Below, one piece after another: positions 6,859-12,972 of a stretch of DNA of 20,141 nucleotides. A program made the translations under genes and the position numbers. The notes below the pieces were generated by a model. That model saw only the letters and a program-made list of their open reading frames with translations, made no database searches and was not told where the DNA came from. This DNA comes from a virus: positions 1 to 20,141 of the IMG/VR virus record IMGVR_UViG_3300042888_000469; one strand, given 5' to 3'. The stretch's first letter is position 1, and each line of letters opens with the position of its first letter.

Positions 6859-9795
6859 TTACAGACCAGCTGCAATATCGCCAGTGTTCTTCAATCTTAG
6901 AGGAATGTAAATGTATTCAACTGCTTTTACTGGTTCAATAGCAATGTCTAAGTACAATTCGCTGCGATCAACTCTTGCAGGAGTATTATTAGTTTCGTCA
7001 CATACTACTACAAAATCATAAAGTGCTCGCTGTCCTACTAATTCTAACATTAGGCTTTCGGCAGCAGCTTTAATTTCACGACGAGTTTGCGCATCATTAG
7101 GTTCAAACAAGAACGGTCTTGCTAGTACATCTAGTTGCCTACGCAGATATACAACTAAGCGAGCAACGTTAATCCTGTCCAATGCACTAGCATTTCTTGC
7201 ACGAGTTCTCTGACCGTAGGCTAATACACCCACTCCAGTTAGTGTTGCAATTGGATTAACCTTAACATCGTCGAGTACATCTCGAAGACCTTGATGCAAT
7301 GCAACTGTTTTAAATTCGCCTTCATCAGTGATGTAACCAACCGATGTAGCATTATCAACACCGCCTCGTCTAGTACCTGCAGGAGCGAACCACGGATAGC
7401 TCTTAGCATCACTATTAATGATAGTGCGTAGCATCATGTGACTTGGTGGAACAACAATATAGTTTCCTGTATTATCGTTTGTGTATCCACTTGGATAATA
7501 CATAGCCATGTATTCGTCGTAACTGGTTGCACCAGTGTCTCCGTTGTCAAGTGCTAGGTTAGTGTTTAAACCCCACTCTCTTAAAGCAGTTCCTGTTGGT
7601 TGCAATCTGAATGGAGTGTCACCTACAACAAATGCAGTTAGTCCTCGATCAGTGTTAAGTGCAATCATATTCTGAATAGTTTCAGGATATCCAGGTGTTG
7701 CCATTAGGTTAAATCCTAATGTGTCAGTATCACGAACTGATGTGTTAGTATCAATTAATGACTTAAATGCTGCAACAACTTGTGCTCTTTGTGCAAGGCG
7801 ACCAAATTGTGGTCCTCCGTCTTCGGCTACTGCATTTTGACTTACCCAACGATCTCCAAAATAAGAAGTCATTGCACTATTGTTTTGACGAGGGTTAGTT
7901 GCATTTTTATTAATGTAACCAACAACGTATTGTTTGACGTTAAATCCACTACGGCGTGTATTCCATAGTCTCATTCCTCTTGGGTATAGTGCAGGATCTG
8001 GTGTATCAGGGTCTAGGTAATTGCTAGTCAATAGATCAACGATGCTGCTTGGGGTGCTTACAAGAGGACTATTTGCCCATCTTGCATCTGCAAATAACCA
8101 TCCGTCGGGTGTTGATTGATCAGTTACGTCTTGTTTGACCCAACCTGCAGATGTGCTATAAACATAAATGTCTCTACCGTATGCATTTGGATTACTTGTA
8201 TCGATCCAAATATCACCATTGGCTAATGCTCCGCCTGCGGAATTTCCTGTCGCAGCATCTGGTTCAGTTGCTGAGATGATAGGACCAGCAGGGTCAGATC
8301 CTGGAAATGCTGTTGCATCCTTATAACCTACCCAGGTAGTTCCGTTGTGATATAAGATATCTGCGGTTAGATTAGTATCATACCACATGGTGCCATCTGC
8401 AGGAGTTGTAAATGGTGCAGTATTACTTGCTTCATATGCTAATGGCTTCCATGTAGTTGCAATGAAGTTGAATGGGGTAGTACCTGTATAGTAGTCACCT
8501 GTTGGTGCAGTGTATAAGTTAGTAGTTGCTCCACTGAAGAAGTTAGTTAAAGGTGCATTTAGTCCGTCTGCTAATTCAAATGCTCCTCCACCGGTGTGTA
8601 ATAATGTCAACGAATTTGTAGTGGCGTTCCACTGTGCAGTAGTATAAACTAGTCCCTGTGCGGCCATTTCAGCAGCAAATAACGAACCTAATTTAATACC
8701 AGTAAATCCTGTTGTCATGGTTACTGTTTTTACACTGCTCCATGCGCCGCTTAAATTAGTTTCTCTGATACTAAACACATAGTTAGTGCCTGTTGTAACA
8801 GTAGTAGCAGTAGATCCTGTGATTGTAGTTGAACCAATGCTGCCTTTTCTCCAAATTTTAAAACTTGCAGTTGCATTATTATTATAATCGGAATCGATAA
8901 AAATAGAACCCACTGGAACATTCTTGCCACCGCCAGTTGGATCTAATGCATAATTCGCTGTTTGTATGCCGGAATAAATTGGGCTAGTTACAGTAGTCCA
9001 AGATTGTCCCGAACTACTGTATAATTTAACTGACCAATTAGCTCCATTTGCAGGAGTTGTGGTAGTTACCCAAACACTTCCTGTTGCTGTACTAGTAGTA
9101 AAAGTTGGATAGGTATAGTGCGGGCTAACCTGTACTGATTTTCCAGAGAACCCATGTTGAACCAACGACCAAGTGTTGTTTAAATTTTTATAGTATAATT
9201 CGTTGGTATTATTTTTTGTAATTACCATGCAATAGTCGCCGCCGATACCTACAGAAGTATCCGGAATTGACCCGTTAAAGCTAGATGCACTAGAATTATC
9301 GTTTAATACAATTGGAGTCTTGACAGTAAATTTCTGCGTACTAGAATTCCATTCTTTAACACCATACAGTGATGTTGCAGTATCTACCCAATATGTTCCG
9401 GCAACTGGGCCACCTAGTGGGATAGTGCTTGTTGGTACTAAATCTGACAAATCTAAATCTGCACGAACAACATATGCTCTTGAGCTAACACCAAGTGTGC
9501 TGTATGCAGTTTGCAATCCGTACTCATTTAGTTCATTGCCATGCTGAGCATTTCCGCTAGAATCAGTATAGAACAAAGGAGTGCCAAACGTGTCTGTTAG
9601 ATCTCTCTGACTAGTGATCAACCATACTTTACCGGCGTTGGCAGCGGTAGTACCCTGAGCAACTGTGCCACTTGGGTTAATTTTGTCTTGTGCAGACGCT
9701 ACGAATAAAATAGGTACAGTGCCCGGTGCAGACGGAGTATAAAAACTCTCGTCAATAACTTGTACTTGTACGCCTGGTGAATCTAATGTTGCCAT
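6859..9795 (-). CDS. gp18: Contractile tail sheath protein, enlarged by repeated insert
   Basis: The 978-aa protein has the conserved ends of T4 gp18 (659 aa): N-terminal LDSPGVQVQVIDESFYTPS and a C-terminal core with DVLDDVKVNPIATLTGVGVL, GQRTRARNASALDRINVARL and VYLRRQLDVLARPFLFEPND, which form the sheath-to-sheath contacts. The extra length lies in residues about 120-560. There a Trp/Tyr-rich motif of the form G-x-x-W-x-D-T...Y...W recurs six times, for example GTMWYDTNLTADILYHNGTT at 468-487 and GDIWIDTSNPNAYG at 527-540. In sheath proteins such inserts usually form outward-facing domains on the tail surface; surface exposure here is inferred. The start has AAGGAG 9 nt upstream and a GGTAAATAA motif. 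Identification as sheath is firm. Confidence 0.95.
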   Translation of the reverse strand: MATLDSPGVQVQVIDESFYTPSAPGTVPILFVASAQDKINPSGTVAQGTTAANAGKVWLITSQRDLTDTFGTPLFYTDSSGNAQHGNELNEYGLQTAYSTLGVSSRAYVVRADLDLSDLVPTSTIPLGGPVAGTYWVDTATSLYGVKEWNSSTQKFTVKTPIVLNDNSSASSFNGSIPDTSVGIGGDYCMVITKNNTNELYYKNLNNTWSLVQHGFSGKSVQVSPHYTYPTFTTSTATGSVWVTTTTPANGANWSVKLYSSSGQSWTTVTSPIYSGIQTANYALDPTGGGKNVPVGSIFIDSDYNNNATASFKIWRKGSIGSTTITGSTATTVTTGTNYVFSIRETNLSGAWSSVKTVTMTTGFTGIKLGSLFAAEMAAQGLVYTTAQWNATTNSLTLLHTGGGAFELADGLNAPLTNFFSGATTNLYTAPTGDYYTGTTPFNFIATTWKPLAYEASNTAPFTTPADGTMWYDTNLTADILYHNGTTWVGYKDATAFPGSDPAGPIISATEPDAATGNSAGGALANGDIWIDTSNPNAYGRDIYVYSTSAGWVKQDVTDQSTPDGWLFADARWANSPLVSTPSSIVDLLTSNYLDPDTPDPALYPRGMRLWNTRRSGFNVKQYVVGYINKNATNPRQNNSAMTSYFGDRWVSQNAVAEDGGPQFGRLAQRAQVVAAFKSLIDTNTSVRDTDTLGFNLMATPGYPETIQNMIALNTDRGLTAFVVGDTPFRLQPTGTALREWGLNTNLALDNGDTGATSYDEYMAMYYPSGYTNDNTGNYIVVPPSHMMLRTIINSDAKSYPWFAPAGTRRGGVDNATSVGYITDEGEFKTVALHQGLRDVLDDVKVNPIATLTGVGVLAYGQRTRARNASALDRINVARLVVYLRRQLDVLARPFLFEPNDAQTRREIKAAAESLMLELVGQRALYDFVVVCDETNNTPARVDRSELYLDIAIEPVKAVEYIYIPLRLKNTGDIAAGL

Positions 9796-9804
9796 TCTTT
9801 AAAT

Positions 9805-9810
9805 CTCCTT
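9805..9810 (-). promoter_or_regulatory. Strong Shine-Dalgarno of gp18
   Basis: AAGGAG on the minus strand, 9 nt before the gp18 ATG at 9795. Confidence 0.85.
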
Positions 9811-9825
9811 AATGGATTACTTGAG

Positions 9826-9834
9826 TTATTTACC
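9826..9834 (-). promoter_or_regulatory. Late-promoter-like GGTAAATAA before gp18
   Basis: Identical nine bases to the motif before gp19, here 30 nt before the gp18 ATG, allowing a leader with the AAGGAG site. It is divergent from the TTAAATA motif at 9858-9864 that faces the HNH-like gene. Confidence 0.65.
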
Positions 9835-9857
9835 ATAAGTTGTATAAAACCTCCTGG

Positions 9858-9864
9858 TTAAATA
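9858..9864 (+). promoter_or_regulatory. TAAATA motif before the HNH-like gene
   Basis: The plus strand reads GGTTAAATACA and then ATG. It is the only promoter-like signal for this isolated plus-strand gene. With initiation about 6 nt downstream, the first ATG (9867) would sit at the mRNA end and ATG 9879, preceded by AAAAGGG, could be used instead. Confidence 0.4.
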
Positions 9865-9866
9865 CA

Positions 9867-10229
9867 ATGAAAAGGGCAATGAAAAGGGCGGGAATGAGAG
9901 ATTTATGTAATATTTGCGGCCAACGACCGGTTGCAATTAACTATTATAAGGATGGGAAAGCATTCTATAGATCAAAGTGCGATCATTGTTCCAGGAATCG
10001 CAACGACGGAAAACCTAAGTGGGAGGTAGTTGGTTACAAGAAAAAAGCCGCATGTGATAAGTGCGGCTTTGTTTCAAAACACCCTGAACAATTTAATGTC
10101 TATTATGTAGATGGAGATCCGTCTAATTGCAGATTTTCTAACTTAAAAACAGTATGCGCTAATTGCCAGCGCATACTTCATAAACTTAAGATGCCGTGGA
10201 AGCAGGGCGATCTAAAACCAGATTTTTAA
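9867..10229 (+). CDS. Zinc-ribbon / degenerate HNH-like protein
   Basis: The 120-aa basic protein has four CxxC pairs (C14/C17, C38/C41, C63/C66, C97/C100). The second half follows the HNH nuclease layout: CDKCG, then FNVYYVDGDPSN, then SNLKTVCANC. In HNH enzymes the segment before the turn is usually His-His or Tyr-His; here it is Tyr79-Tyr80, so the catalytic metal-binding His is missing while N93 of the SNL motif remains. The first half repeats the scheme (CNICG, NYYKDG, CDHC), suggesting an internal duplication. It probably binds nucleic acid; cleavage is doubtful. The frame is open to a TTG at 9840 (adding nine residues), which I cannot exclude as the start. The stop overlaps that of the convergent dNMP kinase by 4 nt. 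Confidence 0.85.
   Translation: MKRAMKRAGMRDLCNICGQRPVAINYYKDGKAFYRSKCDHCSRNRNDGKPKWEVVGYKKKAACDKCGFVSKHPEQFNVYYVDGDPSNCRFSNLKTVCANCQRILHKLKMPWKQGDLKPDF
10041..10070 (-). terminator. Minus-strand terminator embedded in the HNH-like coding sequence
   Basis: A perfect 9-bp stem pairs AAAGCCGCA (10044-10052) with TGCGGCTTT (10062-10070) around a 9-nt loop. Read on the minus strand it is followed by a run of T ending at 10041, the form of an intrinsic terminator. On the plus strand the tail is only TTTGTTTC. It would stop transcripts leaving the convergent dNMP kinase gene about 155 nt past its stop codon, inside the neighbouring gene. Confidence 0.75.
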
Positions 10230-10903
10230 ACTAAATCTAAAGCTATCTTTGTACTAAATGGCAAATCCGCCGGGGGTAGTAATTTCTTAATCTGATCAAA
10301 TAGGTCATCAATAGATGAATCGTTATGTACGACATTATCTACATCTATGCCGACCCATGCTGTTTCGCTTGCATGAATTTTAAGTTTTTCTAACTTAGAC
10401 CTGCTAATGCTCCAGGTTGCATTACCATTGGGTCCGGCATTTGCACTAACCGCAGCATCATACCATTCAGGGTCCTCTCCGCGCTTAACACGAACAACAA
10501 TACCGCCTGCGTTATGAATGGCTTTGATTTCGTTAGGGAAGCGTACATCGCTAATAACAATGTTGTCAGTAGTCTTACGCATTTTGTTTTCTAAGCTGGC
10601 AATCCAGATGTCATCATGAAAAGCATCTCGACATACTTCTGTACCCCAATATTGCAGAACCCAACGTGGTGTTAGCTTAGGCATGTTTAATCGTTCAGCC
10701 CACCATGTATCGACTTGTTCACGCCATTCACGAGCTTCTTTCGTACGACCTTCTAGCAGGACGCGGTCCCAACCGAATACAGCCGAAACCGCGTCTTTTA
10801 ATGTATTTGCAAATGAATCTCTTCTAAACCCGTGCGTATTAACCAAATAATCTGCGGCAGTATCCTTGCCCGACCCTATAAACCCAACAAAGCCAATGAT
10901 CAT
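10226..10903 (-). CDS. gp1: Deoxynucleoside monophosphate kinase (gp1-like)
   Basis: The 225-aa protein phosphorylates dNMPs to dNDPs for phage DNA synthesis if it acts like T4 gp1. It shows a P-loop GFIGSGKDTAADYL starting at residue 7, the segment WVLQYWGTEVCRDAFHDDIW (81-100), the core motif VISDVRFPNE (116-125) and HASE (177-180), with a final VVHNDSSIDDLFDQIKKLL typical of the family (NDGS followed by a helix). The start at 10903 is supported by AGGGG in the loop of a hairpin that also holds the AUG. It lies after gp13 with a 56-nt gap and converges on the HNH-like gene. An early-type metabolic gene inside a late morphogenesis block is unusual and may explain its own promoter. Confidence 0.9.
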   Translation of the reverse strand: MIIGFVGFIGSGKDTAADYLVNTHGFRRDSFANTLKDAVSAVFGWDRVLLEGRTKEAREWREQVDTWWAERLNMPKLTPRWVLQYWGTEVCRDAFHDDIWIASLENKMRKTTDNIVISDVRFPNEIKAIHNAGGIVVRVKRGEDPEWYDAAVSANAGPNGNATWSISRSKLEKLKIHASETAWVGIDVDNVVHNDSSIDDLFDQIKKLLPPADLPFSTKIALDLV

Positions 10904-10925
10904 AACATCCCCTAGATGTTATAAT
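10899..10925 (-). promoter_or_regulatory. Start-codon hairpin of the dNMP kinase mRNA
   Basis: On the minus strand ATTATAACATC (10925-10915) pairs with GATGTTATGAT (10909-10899): eleven pairs including one U-G, around the loop TAGGG. The Shine-Dalgarno bases lie in the loop and stem top and the AUG (10903-10901) is wholly inside the 3' arm. Such a structure should block initiation in any mRNA that contains both arms. Confidence 0.65.
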
Positions 10926-10951
10926 TTATTACATTTAGCCTACAAGGTCAA
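10923..10951 (-). promoter_or_regulatory. Possible sigma70-type promoter for the dNMP kinase
   Basis: The minus strand has TTGACC (10951-10946), a 17-nt spacer, then TAAATT (10928-10923). Predicted initiation near A10917 would fall inside the 5' arm of the start-codon hairpin and leave AGGGG before the ATG. Spacing is ideal; the -10 element is moderate. A host-polymerase early promoter would suit this gene. Confidence 0.45.
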
Positions 10952-10959
10952 TATTTTTT

Positions 10960-11718
10960 TTAGCCAATTACAAATGTAAGAGGTGTGCCACCGTCTTTGT
11001 AATTTACTAGATCCATTTCTAGCGTTTCCATCTCAGCTTTGCCTTCTGCTTTTAAGGCTGTTCCGTTTAGGGCAGTTCCGCCTTGCGGGCTAGCAATCTG
11101 ATTAAATTTTTCACGAGCCTCACCTAGCATCATTTTACAGCTAGCAAGACTATAATCTTTTAACCACTGATTTGCAGAAGGATCTTGCAATAAATTGAAG
11201 TCCGGCCTATAGTTATATAACCATACTAGGACTTCTTCCTCACTTCTAGGACGTTGCATAATGGTCAATTTCTTTGTCGTTTTGTTAAACGTAAAGTTAA
11301 TATCGCTGCCGAACATTTTGCCAACTTGTTTTTGGTAGCTTGCAAAGGCATAATAAGTGGCTAGGCCACCCATGTTCGATGAAGTTAATAAGTATGTATT
11401 TGAATAAGCAAGGTTAAACGGTTCAAATAATGTACCACCTTGCCCGCCACCTGACCTAGAACCTATACTTCTTCTAAACATCTGTCGAACAGCCATTACT
11501 TCTGATGGTAAAGTGTAGTCGTTTTTATCAACTTCTATCATCAAAAATGCAAAACTTTCTTCTACTGCATTACTGCTGCGTTGTCGGAACTTGTTTAAAG
11601 CTCTGTCAATAGCAATATTATAATGTGCAGGGTCTAGCTCCACATCAACCATGCCATCACCTAGCATTAGTTTGCAGTAGTCTATTACCTTTTGGCGTTC
11701 GTTTTCGTTCTCGGTCAT
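10960..11718 (-). CDS. gp13: Neck protein
   Basis: The 252-aa protein fits the gp13 family of T4-like phages (T4 gp13 is about 309 aa): N-terminal VIDYCKLMLGDGMVDVELDP with a helix DRALNKFRQRSSNAVEESFA, then a beta-rich middle (LMIEVDKNDYTLPSEVMAVR, KKLTIMQRPRSEEEVLVWLY) and a C-terminal helix WLKDYSLASCKMMLGEAREK. With gp14 it forms the neck that closes the filled head and accepts the tail. It has no Shine-Dalgarno sequence; CTAAATA lies 5 nt before the ATG. It is divergent from gp14, whereas in T4 genes 13 and 14 are colinear. The downstream gene is the dNMP kinase and no terminator is seen between them. Confidence 0.85.
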   Translation of the reverse strand: MTENENERQKVIDYCKLMLGDGMVDVELDPAHYNIAIDRALNKFRQRSSNAVEESFAFLMIEVDKNDYTLPSEVMAVRQMFRRSIGSRSGGGQGGTLFEPFNLAYSNTYLLTSSNMGGLATYYAFASYQKQVGKMFGSDINFTFNKTTKKLTIMQRPRSEEEVLVWLYNYRPDFNLLQDPSANQWLKDYSLASCKMMLGEAREKFNQIASPQGGTALNGTALKAEGKAEMETLEMDLVNYKDGGTPLTFVIG

Positions 11719-11723
11719 ATCAA

Positions 11724-11740
11724 TATTTAGCTTATAAATA
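11724..11740. promoter_or_regulatory. Back-to-back late-promoter-like motifs between gp13 and gp14
   Basis: The plus strand reads TATTTAG-CT-TATAAATA. CTAAATA on the minus strand (11730-11724) faces gp13 with 5 nt to its ATG. The full T4 consensus TATAAATA (11733-11740) faces gp14 with 7 nt to its ATG. The two motifs are only 2 nt apart and together form an imperfect palindrome. The whole divergent intergenic region is 29 nt. Confidence 0.65.
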
Positions 11741-11747
11741 CAAGACT

Positions 11748-12938
11748 ATGCCACGCTTATCTCTATACCGCCCGGAAAAAGGCAATGATTTTAAATTTAT
11801 AGATCGCGCCATCAACGAACAGTTTCAGGTTGGTGGTACGGATGTCTATGTACACAAATACTTAGGACCTTCAGACCCGGCTGAAGGCGAAAGTAGCCCT
11901 ACACTCCCCGCTAATGTTAGCGAAAAAGGTGAGTTTGGCATTCAGGATCTACTGTTCATGGAGAATAGAGATCGCAGATACGATCCCGATGTTTATATTA
12001 TTCGCGGAATATATACGTTGCAGGATATTGATTTTAACTTGAGTCAATTTGGATTATTTTTACAAAATGACAACATTATGATCAATTTTCATCTAAGAAG
12101 TTCTTTTGATGCCATTGGCAGAAAATTGATGCCAGGTGATGTTATTGAACTACCGCATCAGAAAGATGAATATGCATTAGACGATGCATTGGTTGCATTA
12201 AAACGATTTTATGTTATAAGTGAAGTTAATCGACCTGCATCGGGATACAGTCAAACGTGGTATCCGCATTTGATTAGAGCCAAGTGTGCTCCGTTAGTTG
12301 ATACACAGGAGTTTAAAGAAATTTTAGACCAAGACAGTGGCGCCGGCGACGGAAGTACTTTAAGAGATTTAATGTCAACATACAAACAAAGTATCGAAAT
12401 TAATGATCAAATTATTGCACAGGCACAGAGCGATGTGAATCGCAGTGGGTATGATACTCATCAGTTTTTTGTTATTCCTACACGAGAAGATGGCTTAGTA
12501 GATATCGCAGATGTAACTATGGACGGTGATGCCAGTATGGTAAATTCTGCGCTAGATGCAAGTATTGTATTACAGAGTCCTAACAAAGATACCTATGTAG
12601 GATACTTAACAGGAGACGGAATTCCTCCTAACGGTAAGCCTTTTGGTCACGGAATTACCTTTCCCGGTAATCCTATCGAAGGACAATATTACTTAAGAAC
12701 AGACTATTTGCCAAATCGTCTGTTTAGATATGACGGAAGACACTGGATCAAATATGAAGATAATGTCAGAATGACTGTTAGTATGCAAGGCGAGACGCAA
12801 ACAACTGATCCAACAAAAGTCAGAAGAACACAAAAAGGCACATTTGTCAATAATACAACTACTGCTACAATTGGCGGCCAGGTTGTTCAAGAACGCCAGG
12901 CTCTGAGTCAGGTGTTGAAAGCAAAGGCAGACAATTAA
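11748..12938 (+). CDS. gp14: Neck protein
   Basis: I start at ATG 11748 (MPRLSLYRPEKGNDFKFIDR), because the longer open frame would overlap gp13 antisense and has no signals. The 396-aa product shows the gp14 pattern in residues 66-190: LLFMENRDRRYDPDVYIIRG, LSQFGLFLQNDNIMINFHLR, RKLMPGDVIELPHQKDEY and FYVISEVNRPASGYSQTWYP, which parallels the T4 region with FGMQVQDEVTLSINP and EGDLIYFP. T4 gp14 is 256 aa; the extra C-terminal part here includes a Trp/Tyr-rich motif, EGQYYLRTDYLPNRLFRYDG followed by RHWIKYED (311-338), which resembles the insert repeats of gp18. The protein forms the neck with gp13. There is no Shine-Dalgarno sequence; a full TATAAATA lies 7 nt upstream. Confidence 0.85.
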   Translation: MPRLSLYRPEKGNDFKFIDRAINEQFQVGGTDVYVHKYLGPSDPAEGESSPTLPANVSEKGEFGIQDLLFMENRDRRYDPDVYIIRGIYTLQDIDFNLSQFGLFLQNDNIMINFHLRSSFDAIGRKLMPGDVIELPHQKDEYALDDALVALKRFYVISEVNRPASGYSQTWYPHLIRAKCAPLVDTQEFKEILDQDSGAGDGSTLRDLMSTYKQSIEINDQIIAQAQSDVNRSGYDTHQFFVIPTREDGLVDIADVTMDGDASMVNSALDASIVLQSPNKDTYVGYLTGDGIPPNGKPFGHGITFPGNPIEGQYYLRTDYLPNRLFRYDGRHWIKYEDNVRMTVSMQGETQTTDPTKVRRTQKGTFVNNTTTATIGGQVVQERQALSQVLKAKADN

Positions 12939-12939
12939 A

Positions 12940-12946
12940 AAGGAGG
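12940..12946 (+). promoter_or_regulatory. Shine-Dalgarno-like AAGGAGG after gp14
   Basis: AAGGAGG begins one base after the gp14 stop codon. No ATG, GTG or TTG in the gp15 frame lies at usable distance: a stop TAA in that frame follows at 12955-12957. A small hairpin CGGT/ACCG (12950-12953 with 12959-12962) lies between it and the presumed gp15 start. Confidence 0.6.
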
Positions 12947-12972
12947 CTTCGGTTTAACACCGTTGTACGCAA

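Noticed and set aside
9840-9866. TTG start at 9840 adding MYKTSWLNT to the HNH-like protein
   Set aside because: No Shine-Dalgarno sequence and a rare start codon; kept as an alternative because the extra residues look plausible and I vaguely recall homologues beginning this way.
11625-11747. Upstream extension of the gp14 frame to an ATG at 11625
   Set aside because: It would lie antisense to the gp13 N-terminus; the encoded residues look non-coding, and the full TATAAATA plus family-like start favour 11748.
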